From: a virus
IMG/VR virus record: IMGVR_UViG_3300027747_002444
Location: 1 to 64,000 of that record
DNA: 64,000 bases
Direction: 5' to 3' (one strand)
Position numbers and translations under genes: made by a program. The notes under the pieces were generated by a model. The model was given only the letters and a program-made list of their open reading frames with translations. It did not search any database and was not told where the DNA came from. Every line of letters starts with the position of its first letter. Positions within the stretch are counted from its first letter, which is position 1. Shown piece by piece: positions 6,573 to 13,868 of this stretch.

Positions 6573-6856
6573 TCTGTTGGTATTGGGTAGGTTTGATTGA
6601 TAAAGATCTCCACTTCACGATCAAAGGGAGTCATTTGGTTTTTCTTTGCGAAATTGATTCTCACCATATCTCTCTTGATAATGCGAGTCCACTTGTTATT
6701 GTTCTTCCAACTCTTTCTAGAGTCAATAATCTGATACCATTCCTCGTTAAGATTAGATGTAACAGACGGAGAGATGTTCACATTAAACCATCTGTTCTCC
6801 TCGCTAAAATGTTTAGCAAGGTTTCCTTGTGCTGGTTTGCTGGTGAAGGTTATCAT
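6569..6856 (-). CDS. Hypothetical protein (95 aa)
   Basis: Unrecognised basic protein. Trp-rich centre (WYQIIDSRKSWKNNNKWTRIIKRDMVRINF) and a short C-terminal motif EVEIFINQTYPIPTE. Its stop overlaps the start of the next gene (ATGA), so it is co-translated with the 108-residue gene. It starts at 6856 with an AC-rich leader and no Shine-Dalgarno. Confidence 0.65.
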   Translation of the reverse strand: MITFTSKPAQGNLAKHFSEENRWFNVNISPSVTSNLNEEWYQIIDSRKSWKNNNKWTRIIKRDMVRINFAKKNQMTPFDREVEIFINQTYPIPTE

Positions 6857-6875
6857 GATAGTCTCGTATTGTCTT

Positions 6876-7136
6876 TCATTTGTTGTTGGGTAGGGTGTCG
6901 ATTGATTTGAAGGATTGCTCTACTAGTTCATAGAAGTAATACCTGCTGTGCATCAGATCAGTTGTATAGAGATCCTTCATCAAGTCAAGTGCTTTCTTTT
7001 TGTCCTTGGGAATATCTCCTGTCGAGTATAAGTGCTGAAGCATTTCCTTATCACTATACACATGGATAAGGTAATGCGTTGAGTCTCTAGAAACTTTCTT
7101 GGGTTTCTTTGGTTTGGTGGGTTTGGGTTCTTTCAT
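6876..7136 (-). CDS. Lys/Pro-rich hypothetical protein (86 aa)
   Basis: Start at 7136 (MKEPKPTKPK) is chosen because it overlaps the stop of the upstream 20-residue peptide (ATGA at 7133-7136). An in-frame ATG at 7163 also exists. A disordered KPTKPKKPKK tail is followed by a helical domain (HYLIHVYSDKEMLQHLY, KKALDLMKDLY). No known family. Basic N-terminus suggests nucleic acid or protein binding. Confidence 0.65.
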   Translation of the reverse strand: MKEPKPTKPKKPKKVSRDSTHYLIHVYSDKEMLQHLYSTGDIPKDKKKALDLMKDLYTTDLMHSRYYFYELVEQSFKSIDTLPNNK

Positions 7137-7195
7137 AGTGATCCGTATTTGTTGTAATAGCAACCTACTACAAACAACAGCAATAGGACAAGCAT
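7133..7195 (-). CDS. 20-residue hydrophobic, lipobox-like peptide
   Basis: The frame encodes MLVLLLLFVVGCYYNKYGSL, a hydrophobic stretch followed by a VVGC lipobox-like motif. Its start overlaps the previous gene's stop (TAATG at 7193-7197) and its stop overlaps the next gene's start (ATGA at 7133-7136). That chain of couplings is the main reason to believe it is translated. It could be a tiny lipoprotein (Rz1-like in scale only) or a leader peptide that couples its neighbours. Confidence 0.45.
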   Translation of the reverse strand: MLVLLLLFVVGCYYNKYGSL

Positions 7196-7383
7196 TATCT
7201 GTTCTCGATTTCGGGTAAGACGAGGAAAGTCTTCAAGTGTTTGAAGGCACTTCCAAGGCAGGAATCCAAAGAAAGGAAACCATACTCGGTTTGCGTAAGA
7301 CCTTGAACATCATCGTATTCGTATCCATAAAGATTGTGTTCTGTGAAGAAAAGGATGGTAAGAGTTGGAATATGTTTTTGCAT
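7195..7383 (-). CDS. Hypothetical protein (62 aa)
   Basis: Unrecognised. The start MQKHIPTLTILFFTEHNLYGY looks like a beta strand and not a membrane helix. A degenerate box (GCGTAAGACC at 7293) falls inside the coding frame (GLTQTEY region). The gene is coupled by TAATG to the 20-residue peptide. Two hairpins at 7418-7484 occupy its leader. Confidence 0.55.
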   Translation of the reverse strand: MQKHIPTLTILFFTEHNLYGYEYDDVQGLTQTEYGFLSLDSCLGSAFKHLKTFLVLPEIENR

Positions 7384-7417
7384 TTGTTTTTTTGTTGAGA
7401 TGGTTTCTAGGTTGCCC

Positions 7418-7484
7418 CCCTCTCTTGAACCACTAAGAGAGGGAGGACTTCCCTATGAACTCTATTGAGCCACTACTCTCAATA
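7418..7484 (-). other. Pair of hairpins with similar loops in a gene leader
   Basis: Read leftward, CTATTGAG/CTCAATAG (7462-7484) and then CCCTCTCTT/AAGAGAGGG (7418-7443). Both loops contain AGTGGYTC-type sequence. Neither has a clean T-run. They lie between the 53-residue gene and the gene at 7195-7383 and could be an mRNA processing or protein-binding element. Confidence 0.45.
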
Positions 7485-7540
7485 GATACCACCAAATTTA
7501 TATTATAGGTTTTTAATGATTTGTCAAGAATCTTTGACTA

Positions 7541-7702
7541 TTAGTAAAGATTGTATTTGTAATTTCCGATCTGGTTATTGTTAAACAAACGAGTGTGCCA
7601 GTTGCTGTGAGTCGTCTCCATGATATGCATGAAGATGAGAGAATTCTTTGGGTTGACTTCCTTTCCGAAGAAACGAAGTAGTAGTGTGATTGGATCTTTC
7701 AT
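7541..7702 (-). CDS. Hypothetical protein (53 aa)
   Basis: A 53-residue frame starting MKDPITLLLRFFGKEVNPKN, with LIFMHIMETTHSNWHTRLFNN in the middle. Basic, no clear membrane segment. It starts at 7702. A sigma70-like promoter (-35 TTGACA at 7735-7740, -10 CATACT at 7712-7717) lies immediately upstream, leaving a predicted leader of only a few nucleotides. Unknown function. Confidence 0.55.
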   Translation of the reverse strand: MKDPITLLLRFFGKEVNPKNSLIFMHIMETTHSNWHTRLFNNNQIGNYKYNLY

Positions 7703-7711
7703 TGGACTTAT

Positions 7712-7740
7712 AGTATGATTGTTTTTGGGTTTGGTGTCAA
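7712..7740 (-). promoter_or_regulatory. Sigma70-like promoter without box
   Basis: Consensus -35 TTGACA (7735-7740), 17-bp spacer, -10 CATACT (7712-7717) read leftward. It drives the gene starting at 7702 and would give a nearly leaderless transcript. Confidence 0.5.
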
Positions 7741-7742
7741 TA

Positions 7743-8324
7743 TCAATCTTTGGATTTCTTTGTAGCGTAAGACTTCCAGATCGTCAAATCCAAATCGGCA
7801 GGAGTCATCTGGTGAATAATTGCTTCTTGCAAGAACAACTTCTCAATCTCTGCGTATTTCTTTTTCGGAGGAGTTGCTTTAGGAATACTCTTATATCCCT
7901 TCTCACTCATCCACTTCAAGATGTGTGTATCAAGCACAGCAACATTGGCATCTGGTCGAGAGTGAAGGATAAAGAAACGAGCAGTCTTTGATCCGATACC
8001 TTTGATGCTCTCCAGTTGTTCGATGGTGACCTTGGACAAACGACCTTTGAACTTGAGGATCTCCTTGAATGCATGACCGATCCTTTTGTATTGACCTAGC
8101 TTAAACTCCTTCATCTGGATCTCAAGCCACCCCATGCTAGACAGACGAGAAATAAGAGCAAAGGGTTTGCCTTTCTCCTTATGCATACAATGTTTGAGGA
8201 AAGCATCTAGCTTCCTTGCCTGTTGCTCTGCTCCTTTGCCAGCAACGAGGATTGCGAACATAAGGAACTCTTCCAGTTCAGCTTCGGTGCGATTATAGTT
8301 GGTGATGGTGGTTGGTGTGATCAT
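7743..8324 (-). CDS. HhH-GPD DNA glycosylase / AP-lyase (Ogg2- or endonuclease III-like)
   Basis: A 193-residue protein with the helix-hairpin-helix GPD signature: IKGIGSKTA with catalytic-type Lys113, followed by the Asp in VLDTHILKW (Asp132). It should excise oxidised bases and nick the strand, or act as a mono-functional glycosylase. The short size, the SIKGIGSKTARFFIL loop and absence of a C-terminal Fe-S Cys cluster favour the Ogg2 8-oxoguanine glycosylase type over endonuclease III. Role: base excision on phage or host DNA. Last gene of a pair with the papain-like gene upstream (5-nt gap). Confidence 0.8.
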   Translation of the reverse strand: MITPTTITNYNRTEAELEEFLMFAILVAGKGAEQQARKLDAFLKHCMHKEKGKPFALISRLSSMGWLEIQMKEFKLGQYKRIGHAFKEILKFKGRLSKVTIEQLESIKGIGSKTARFFILHSRPDANVAVLDTHILKWMSEKGYKSIPKATPPKKKYAEIEKLFLQEAIIHQMTPADLDLTIWKSYATKKSKD

Positions 8325-8329
8325 AGGTA

Positions 8330-8743
8330 TTAGAAACTAGCGATTGCTTTGATTGTGTCAAGTCTTTTTGATTCGACTTTCCAACTATCTGTAATTCTCT
8401 GGAGAGGAGTATTTGTCAGATGGTCGTATATGATGCCATCAATGATAGCAAAGGCATGACCACGACGACGAACCAAGTAGCGACCAGTTGGGTATCTTTC
8501 AAGGAATTTTTGGATGGTTATAGGTTTGTGTTTCATCTTGCGAAGACTGATACCATGCTTCTTTGCTGTCAAGGCTAATTTTTCGGTATGAAATCCACGA
8601 CCAGTTTTTCTTCCTGCGGCTTTTCCTATTTCAAAAGCTTCATTATAGGGAATGCCAGCAGATGTGGACAATGCACAGATGGTGCAGTTGTTGTTGTCTT
8701 TGATACCAGAATCTTTCTCTGGTGTAACTCTGATGTGTTTCAT
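8330..8743 (-). CDS. Papain/C39-like cysteine peptidase fold protein
   Basis: A 137-residue protein starting at 8743 (MKHIRVTPEK). NNNC20-TICALSTSAGIPYNEAF has the Cys at the start of a helix. H96 in RRRGHAFAIIDG is followed by an Asp (107), forming a candidate Cys-His-Asp triad of the papain/C39 fold. Phage proteins of this type may be proteases or transglutaminase-like enzymes; substrate unknown. The longer frame to 8977 crosses the promoter and the terminator and is rejected. Unit order: box promoter, this gene, glycosylase. Confidence 0.6.
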   Translation of the reverse strand: MKHIRVTPEKDSGIKDNNNCTICALSTSAGIPYNEAFEIGKAAGRKTGRGFHTEKLALTAKKHGISLRKMKHKPITIQKFLERYPTGRYLVRRRGHAFAIIDGIIYDHLTNTPLQRITDSWKVESKRLDTIKAIASF

Positions 8744-8750
8744 TGGTAGT

Positions 8751-8847
8751 AGTTTGGTTTGGTTTGGAAATATGCCAAGAACTTTCTGCACCAACCTTTG
8801 CGTAAGACGTTGAAAGTAAAATATATTTAAATAACAACGTCTTACGC
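8751..8847 (-). promoter_or_regulatory. Box-type early promoter with weak -10
   Basis: Box 8800-8809 and inverted box 8838-8847 (38 bp). The -35 TTGGCA (8773-8778) is at the family-typical 22-bp step. The -10 position (CAAACT, 8751-8756) is poor. The spacer between boxes includes TAAAATATATTTAAATAAC. It drives the gene starting at 8743. Confidence 0.55.
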
Positions 8848-8884
8848 AGTTTACGGGCTGCGGCTGCGGGAACCTTTCGAGGCA

Positions 8885-8912
8885 CAAAAAAACCCGTCGA
8901 AATCGACGGGTT
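8885..8912 (-). terminator. Rho-independent terminator
   Basis: Stem AACCCGTCGA/TCGACGGGTT with a TT loop and a T7 tail read leftward. It lies immediately 3' of the tRNA-Lys gene and separates it from the next box promoter. Confidence 0.9.
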
Positions 8913-8919
8913 AAAATTG

Positions 8920-8991
8920 TGGGATCGTCGAGACTCGAACTCGAAACCAATTCGTTAAAAGCGAACTGCTCTACCATTGAGCTACGATCCC
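8920..8991 (-). tRNA. tRNA-Lys (UUU)
   Basis: Full cloverleaf on the minus strand: acceptor GGGATCG/CGATCCC, D-stem GCTC/GAGC, anticodon stem GTTCG/CGAAT with loop CTTTTAA (anticodon TTT), T-arm TCGAG-TTCGAGT-CTCGA, discriminator A. The CCA is not encoded. Reads AAA, which is frequent in the AT-rich structural genes. Confidence 0.95.
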
Positions 8992-9001
8992 ATCGGTATC
9001 C

Positions 9002-9199
9002 TTATATCTTTGGATAAATTGTATTTTTAAGCAATGCCAAAATATCCTCGTTCAATACCTGAAGGAGTATAGGCGCATCAAAAAAAGCAAAAAGGTGTTC
9101 ACCAACCAGAAAAACCCTATACTTACCTTTGTATTCATTTTTAAGTTCGACAACGAACTCCTGAGACATTTGACTAGAGATATGTCTTGCAGTATTCAT
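9002..9199 (-). CDS. Hypothetical protein (65 aa)
   Basis: Unrecognised. N-terminal helix (MNTARHISSQMSQEFVVELK), beta hairpin (KYRVFLVGEHLFAFF), C-terminal helix (LLQVLNEDILALLKN). Positioned between tRNA-Arg and tRNA-Lys. No Shine-Dalgarno seen. Small phage gene of unknown role. Confidence 0.6.
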   Translation of the reverse strand: MNTARHISSQMSQEFVVELKNEYKGKYRVFLVGEHLFAFFDAPILLQVLNEDILALLKNTIYPKI

Positions 9200-9234
9200 T
9201 TGTCTATTGTAAAGATTTTTTAATTTATTGTCAA

Positions 9235-9309
9235 TGGTGCTTTCAGTAGGAATCGAACCTACATTTGATCTTTAGAAGAGATCAGTCCTATCCGTTGAAC
9301 GATGAAAGC
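9235..9309 (-). tRNA. tRNA-Arg (UCU) with encoded CCA
   Basis: Acceptor GCTTTCA/TGAAAGC, anticodon stem GATCT/AGATC with loop CTTCTAA (anticodon TCT), T-arm GTAGG-TTCGATT-CCTAC, discriminator A, then genomic CCA. Decodes AGA, common in this genome and often rare in GC-richer hosts. Confidence 0.93.
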
Positions 9310-9317
9310 ATATTGAC

Positions 9318-9390
9318 TGCCCTCGGAGGGATTCGAACCCCCAACCAATCAGTTATGAGCCGACTGCTCTGACCATTGAGCTACAAGGGC
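9318..9390 (-). tRNA. tRNA-Met (CAU)
   Basis: Acceptor GCCCTTG/CGAGGGC, D-stem GCTC/GAGC, anticodon stem GTCGG/CTGAT with loop CTCATAA (anticodon CAT), T-arm GGGGG-TTCGAAT-CCCTC, discriminator A. CCA not encoded. Could be elongator Met or the CAU-type tRNA-Ile that is modified to lysidine; the sequence alone does not settle it. Confidence 0.93.
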
Positions 9391-9397
9391 GAAGGTT

Positions 9398-9610
9398 CTA
9401 AAGTTCTATTGGAATGTCATGGAGTTCTGAACCAATAGGAATGTTTTTATTGTCTGTTCCATTGTTTCCGAACAAGTCATCTGTTGGTTCAAAGATCCCC
9501 CTTTTTGGAGAATAGTAATCATCCTTTGAAGTGATTAGAGATTCAACCCAACTCTCATCTTCCGCCCAAGGGTTGCTCTTTGGAAGATGAACCCTGTATG
9601 CGTAAGACAT
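9398..9610 (-). CDS. Hypothetical acidic protein (70 aa)
   Basis: Unrecognised, acidic and Ser/Asp-rich (AEDESWVESLITSKDDYYSPKRGIF). The first codons (MSYAYR) coincide with a degenerate copy of the 10-mer box (9600-9609). It follows the 98-residue gene with a 2-nt gap, so it is probably co-transcribed with rIIB. Confidence 0.6.
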   Translation of the reverse strand: MSYAYRVHLPKSNPWAEDESWVESLITSKDDYYSPKRGIFEPTDDLFGNNGTDNKNIPIGSELHDIPIEL

Positions 9611-9612
9611 AG

Positions 9613-9909
9613 TTAGGAGAGTAGGAACTCATAAAGGTTTCCAACAATCAGGCGATTGTCATTGGTGATTAGTGCATTCTCCAACTCATCGTAGAAAATG
9701 ACTGCTTTGTTTCCACCGATAACAATGTCTGGTAGACCTTCATCGTAGGTTGCATCTCCGTTCCAGTAATCGACTTCAATATCGAAAACTTTGTTTCCTG
9801 CTTCATCGAGAGTATAACCTTGGATGTTTTTTGCTTCCTTGATCTTCTTGACAATCATCTGGGTGTTTGTCAGAAGTTGCTCTCCATCTTCATCAATTAT
9901 TGTTGACAT
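9613..9909 (-). CDS. Hypothetical acidic protein (98 aa)
   Basis: Start at 9909 (MSTIIDEDGE) preferred over 9945, which overlaps rIIB. Acidic, with beta-rich segments (GNKVFDIEVDYW, PDIVIGGNKAVIFYDELENAL). No known family. It lies 4 nt downstream of rIIB and is probably translated from the same mRNA. Confidence 0.65.
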   Translation of the reverse strand: MSTIIDEDGEQLLTNTQMIVKKIKEAKNIQGYTLDEAGNKVFDIEVDYWNGDATYDEGLPDIVIGGNKAVIFYDELENALITNDNRLIVGNLYEFLLS

Positions 9910-9913
9910 TGTA

Positions 9914-11005
9914 TTAGTTCTTCTTTGTGAATTTACCAAGGGCATCCCTCAAGTTGTGGAAGAGAGATCCATCTGGCTTCTTGCCATACTGGTTGTCATC
10001 AGAGTGACAAGATCCACCACAACAAGTTGTCTCCTCGGTTTGAGTGTATCCACACTTCTTGTCAAGGTAATCATTGAAGGTTGGCTCATCACAAAGACCA
10101 GCATCTTCAACATCCCTGCATGACCCACAACGAGATTTCTCGTAGTCATCATAAGTGTTAGTGAGATCAGTTCCACAGATAGTGCAGAGTGCTGGCTCAT
10201 CGTTGTCCTTGTCCTCGTAGTCTCCACCATCGGAGGAGTAGAGATCGGAGTCGAATCCGTTCTCTCCACGACCCAACTTCTCCCTCCAATTCTCGGTGTA
10301 TTCAGCGATCACCTCATACTTGCAAGTGCGACCCTTGGTGTTGTTGTAGTCAGCAGGGATAGCAACTACATCCTTGGGATTGATCTTGACGATCATGGTC
10401 TTGCCTCCGTTGCTGTCAGAGAAGTGAGGGAGATACTTGATGGAGCAGAAGTGCAAACCATAAGAGCAAGTGCGATCCTTGTCCTCATCCACCTTGTAGC
10501 GAGGCATCTCACACACCTTGCCAACAGAGTTGTCAAATGATCCAGAGTGAATGTCCTTGTAGTCAGCACGAACATTCTTGAAGGCGAGGAAGAATCCATC
10601 CTCGGTGATAGGCAACTCTCCAACATCAAGGAAGTCATACAACTCATTGACTGCACGATAGGAGGAGTTCTCCATCAAGTTGTAGAGGAAATTGAGCAAA
10701 GGCTTGAATGGCAAGTCCTGTTGCATGAAGGAGATCACCCTCTTGGTGAGAGTATTGTGAACTGGTTCTCCCTTATAGACGATGATGCCATCAAGGATCT
10801 GGACATCGGTGTTGAGAACGAAGTCCCTCACCTTACGAGACAGATCGACTGCATCAAGGAAAGCATCCCAATTCTGTGCTTTGACAGCATCAAGAGCTTT
10901 GGTGTAGTTTGGGTGAGTTTGGTCAATCGTGTAGATTGCCCCGTTGATACAAGCAGAGATTTTTCCCTGTCCTGTAATGGTGACTGCATTGTTGGTGTTA
11001 TTCAT
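9914..11005 (-). CDS. rIIB: rIIB-like protein
   Basis: A 363-residue homologue of phage T4 rIIB, recognised from the conserved central block: YRAVNELYDFL, PITEDGFFLAFKNVR, FDNSVGKVCEMPR, CSYGLHFCS and the following VVAIPADYNNTKGRTCKYEV segment. T4 rIIB acts with rIIA in lysis inhibition and in overcoming the lambda RexAB exclusion; the molecular mechanism is not fully known. The C-terminal 100 residues differ: an acidic linker then CTICGTDL and CGSCRD, a zinc-ribbon-like Cys pair, and CCGGSC. It lies 38 nt downstream of rIIA, as in T4, but has its own consensus promoter. Confidence 0.93.
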   Translation of the reverse strand: MNNTNNAVTITGQGKISACINGAIYTIDQTHPNYTKALDAVKAQNWDAFLDAVDLSRKVRDFVLNTDVQILDGIIVYKGEPVHNTLTKRVISFMQQDLPFKPLLNFLYNLMENSSYRAVNELYDFLDVGELPITEDGFFLAFKNVRADYKDIHSGSFDNSVGKVCEMPRYKVDEDKDRTCSYGLHFCSIKYLPHFSDSNGGKTMIVKINPKDVVAIPADYNNTKGRTCKYEVIAEYTENWREKLGRGENGFDSDLYSSDGGDYEDKDNDEPALCTICGTDLTNTYDDYEKSRCGSCRDVEDAGLCDEPTFNDYLDKKCGYTQTEETTCCGGSCHSDDNQYGKKPDGSLFHNLRDALGKFTKKN

Positions 11006-11011
11006 ATAGTG

Positions 11012-11040
11012 ATACTACTTTGTTTTGTTTGGGTTGTCAA
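11012..11040 (-). promoter_or_regulatory. Sigma70 promoter of rIIB (near-leaderless)
   Basis: -35 TTGACA (11035-11040), 17-bp spacer, -10 TAGTAT (11012-11017), all read leftward in the rIIA-rIIB gap. Only 6 nt separate the -10 from the rIIB ATG, so transcription would start at or beside the start codon. There is no box upstream. Confidence 0.6.
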
Positions 11041-11043
11041 TAC

Positions 11044-13026
11044 TTATTTTTCTAGTTTCTTTGCGAGGAGAAGATACATCTGTTGATCGTCTCCATAAGA
11101 ACCTAACAGATTAGAGAGAAGGAAGTCAAGTGCTTTATCTGCCATCTTGAAAGTATCTCCCATAACCTTTTGATCCAAGAAGGGAAGAACATTCTGGACT
11201 TTCTCATACTTATTACCAAGTGACTTGAGCTTGACAAGCATCTGCTTAATGAGGTTGGAGTCATCAAGGTCTTTATACTCTTTATGAGCAACAATGTCAT
11301 TGATCCTGTGCCTTGCGTAAGACGATATAACCCCTACCTCCTCCATGTCAACCCAAGTAAGGTCATGCTCCCTGTTGAACCATTCAATGAAGTCTTGACT
11401 TCCCCTTGCCTTGAGCTTCTTTGCCTCCTTCTCGGTGACAAGAACAACCTCATTGATATTGATAGTAAATGCTTGACAATAGGTGCGAAGGCGATCCTTG
11501 TCTTGGATCAGGCGAAGATTATTGAGCTTGACATTCAACTCCCATGTCTTTCCCTTGAGAATATAATACTTGGGGATATTTGTGCATGATGGTTCGATTG
11601 TCCTTGACTCCCAAGAGACATTGTAGGTAGCCCCAATCTCGTAGCAAGTGATGTCCTCTTTAGCCTTGATAACGATTGTTCCGTTCTTGAGCTTCCTCTT
11701 GGCAGTAGGAGAAGGCAAAGAGGAAGCAGATTTGAATACATCGGGGAAACCAACCTCCAACATGGACTGCTTCTGTTCTTGGGTGAACAAGATAGCACAG
11801 GTATCACTTGTATCACGAATGAGCATCTTGATACGAGCAAATGGATTCTTACATCCTCCATCATCGTAATACCATTCAAACTTCTTATCGAAGCTGAAGG
11901 ATGTGCTGGTGTTCACCTGCTTCCTGTATGAGTAGCGAGAGAAGGACTGAATAGAAGTCTTGAGAATATCCTTGACAAACTTGTGGGGTTCACTGATGTC
12001 GTAACCTTTATACACGACATCCTTCATCTCAAATGCTTGGTTGCCATAGAAGGAGAACCTCTCTTGGAAAGCTCCTAATGCCCTGATGCTGTCAAGGATA
12101 TTATCCTTGGATACGATCTGATCCTTTGCCTTGTGTTTGATCTCTGTCAAGACTTTTTCCATCTTGTCATTGATAGCCTTGATAGTGGCATCGTCATAGG
12201 AGAGATGCTCACGACTTGGAGCAAAGTCCAACTCACCCATAGCAAACTTGAGAACCACACCCTTGCGAACAATCTGGTTATACTTGTCAGCAACCTTGTA
12301 GTGGTCGATAGGATAGGTGACTCCACCCATGATTGCAAATGCCTCCCATTGTGTAGAGGAATCCAAGAACATCCAATCCTCACCAGAGAACATAGGTTTC
12401 TCCTCTGACCAATAGCACACTCCACCAGAGGTAGTTGGCTTGACATCGAAGAAACGAAATGCTTTCTGGACTGATTTGATAAACTCATTGAAGTCTTTCT
12501 CCTTGACAGGGATCTGGACAGCAACTCCGTTTGACTCGCTAGTGTTCTCCTGACTCATCAGAGCAATCGTAGGGTTGCCATCTTGAGCAAAGTAGGCATT
12601 GTAGATTCTCTTGACTCCATCATGGATAGAGGTGACAGAGAAGTTGTCCGTATAACAGAAGGGAGACTTTGACCCAAGACCCAAGCATCCAATCTGATCG
12701 TTGGTGTTGGTCTTTGTGGACTCAAAGTAGGTGGAGTAAATGTCGTAGATGTTCTGGTGAGAGATCCCTGTTCCAAAGTCTTGAATGGTGATCCAAGGCT
12801 CAAGAGAGTTGGGAAGGTGAATATGGAAAGGTTGATCCTTCTTACCAGAGGCAACCATTGAGTCATTAGCGTTGCATCCCAACTCCCTAACGATTGCCAG
12901 AGGCTTATCGGAGTAGAGGTCAGAGAGGATCTGGAAGGCTTTACGAGAGGACTTCATCTTGAAGGAGGAAGTCTCGGTGATGTTTCCGATCTGTTCGATT
13001 TGATTAGGTGTGTCGAGTAGTTTCAT
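11044..13026 (-). CDS. rIIA: rIIA-like protein, GHKL ATPase-type N-terminus
   Basis: A 660-residue homologue of T4 rIIA (T4: about 725). The N-terminal GHKL/HATPase region is clear: N-box VRELGCNANDS (46-56), G1 box DFGTGIS (83-89), then GCLGLGSKSPF. This fold binds ATP in gyrase B, Hsp90 and MutL. Start at 13026 (MKLLDTPNQI) fits the predicted transcription start near 13046; the longer frame to 13083 reaches into the promoter. With rIIB it is expected at the membrane, acting in lysis timing and exclusion resistance. An exact GCGTAAGACG box (11315-11324) occurs inside the gene. Confidence 0.92.
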   Translation of the reverse strand: MKLLDTPNQIEQIGNITETSSFKMKSSRKAFQILSDLYSDKPLAIVRELGCNANDSMVASGKKDQPFHIHLPNSLEPWITIQDFGTGISHQNIYDIYSTYFESTKTNTNDQIGCLGLGSKSPFCYTDNFSVTSIHDGVKRIYNAYFAQDGNPTIALMSQENTSESNGVAVQIPVKEKDFNEFIKSVQKAFRFFDVKPTTSGGVCYWSEEKPMFSGEDWMFLDSSTQWEAFAIMGGVTYPIDHYKVADKYNQIVRKGVVLKFAMGELDFAPSREHLSYDDATIKAINDKMEKVLTEIKHKAKDQIVSKDNILDSIRALGAFQERFSFYGNQAFEMKDVVYKGYDISEPHKFVKDILKTSIQSFSRYSYRKQVNTSTSFSFDKKFEWYYDDGGCKNPFARIKMLIRDTSDTCAILFTQEQKQSMLEVGFPDVFKSASSLPSPTAKRKLKNGTIVIKAKEDITCYEIGATYNVSWESRTIEPSCTNIPKYYILKGKTWELNVKLNNLRLIQDKDRLRTYCQAFTININEVVLVTEKEAKKLKARGSQDFIEWFNREHDLTWVDMEEVGVISSYARHRINDIVAHKEYKDLDDSNLIKQMLVKLKSLGNKYEKVQNVLPFLDQKVMGDTFKMADKALDFLLSNLLGSYGDDQQMYLLLAKKLEK

Positions 13027-13052
13027 GGGTTGTTTGGTTGGTGTTGAAGATG

Positions 13053-13183
13053 ACAATATACAAAACCATTCCCCATGCAACAAAAATTTTCACCAACTTT
13101 TGCGTAAGACGCTGTTATTAGATGTCCAGTTACCTTGCGTAAGACCTTGAAAGTAGTCATATAATACTAACAACGTCTTACGC
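13053..13183 (-). promoter_or_regulatory. Box-type early promoter of rIIA
   Basis: Proximal box 13102-13111, a one-base variant (GCGTAAGACC) at 13137-13146 (35 bp), inverted box 13174-13183 (37 bp). The -35 TTGCAT (13075-13080) and -10 TATTGT (13053-13058) have a 16-bp spacer. The box-to-(-35) step is 22 bp and the predicted leader is about 20 nt. Confidence 0.75.
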
Positions 13184-13261
13184 AGCGGCGGATAGAACGC
13201 AAATGTTTAGAATTTTTGTTGGTTTGGTTTCTTACATTGTTTTTGAAAGTAATGTAAAAAA

Positions 13262-13300
13262 CAAAAAAAACCCCAACCACCGAGCGAGGTGATTGGGGTT
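13262..13300 (-). terminator. Rho-independent terminator
   Basis: Stem AACCCCAATCACCTC/GGTGGTTGGGGTT with a T8 tail read leftward. It ends the 73-residue gene at 13324-13545 and insulates the rIIA promoter. Confidence 0.9.
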
Positions 13301-13323
13301 TGCTCTTGCAACCGAATTGTTGC

Positions 13324-13545
13324 TTATTTCTTCTTCCTATTACAAGTCCACTTACCGAGGCTGTCACGACGATTGTGATAGCGGCACATGAGCTTCATCT
13401 TGCCAAACTGATTGACTGCTCCAAGAAGGCTATACCGAGAAGTATTGATCTCCTCCATGACTACTGCCTTCTTCACATCAGTTGGAAGAGTATTGAATCC
13501 CCCGATATACGAGAAATCTTTAACTACGATTGTGTTATTGGTCAT
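13324..13545 (-). CDS. Small basic protein with a strong Shine-Dalgarno (73 aa)
   Basis: Unrecognised. Basic C-terminus (CRYHNRRDSLGKWTCNRKKK). It is one of the few genes here with a perfect ribosome-binding site: AAAGGAGGTGAAAT, 7 nt from the ATG at 13545. So the host ribosome does use the canonical anti-SD, which makes the absence of SD elsewhere noteworthy. The Cys/His pattern (C-x-Y-H-...-C) is too short to call a zinc finger. Confidence 0.7.
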   Translation of the reverse strand: MTNNTIVVKDFSYIGGFNTLPTDVKKAVVMEEINTSRYSLLGAVNQFGKMKLMCRYHNRRDSLGKWTCNRKKK

Positions 13546-13579
13546 TATTATTTCACCTCCTTTTGTTTGTATTGAAAAA

Positions 13580-13750
13580 TTATCCTACAAAAGAACCATC
13601 CTTGTTCATGGATATGCCCCTTGCCTTTGCTCTCTTGTCAAGTCTCTTGGCACGACAGGTTGCAATCTCTTCCCTCTCCTTTTGTGAAAGGTTAAGAAGA
13701 TCATACTTGGTTTCCTTGTCTAGCTTGTGCCAGACGGATTCCGTTTTCAT
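13580..13750 (-). CDS. Small basic helical protein (56 aa)
   Basis: Start at 13750 (MKTESVWHKL) chosen because GGAGAG lies 11 nt upstream. An in-frame ATG at 13774 would add eight residues but begins on a TATAAATG late-promoter-like box (13772-13779). The sequence KYDLLNLSQKEREEIATCRAKRLDKRAKARG is a long basic helix, suggestive of nucleic acid binding. Unknown family. Confidence 0.6.
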   Translation of the reverse strand: MKTESVWHKLDKETKYDLLNLSQKEREEIATCRAKRLDKRAKARGISMNKDGSFVG

Positions 13751-13868
13751 TACATTTTTAGCTCTCCAGATCATTTATATATTATGCACTAGGTGCGTTA
13801 GAATGTCAATAGTATTGTTTTTATTGTTTTAGGGATGGAAGTCCTCTGGAAGTCCATTAGGTAACTGC

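Noticed and set aside
8800-8847. The facing boxes as a terminator stem-loop.
   Set aside because: The loop is about 28 nt, there is no T-run, and real terminator hairpins with T-runs already lie just upstream in the gene direction.
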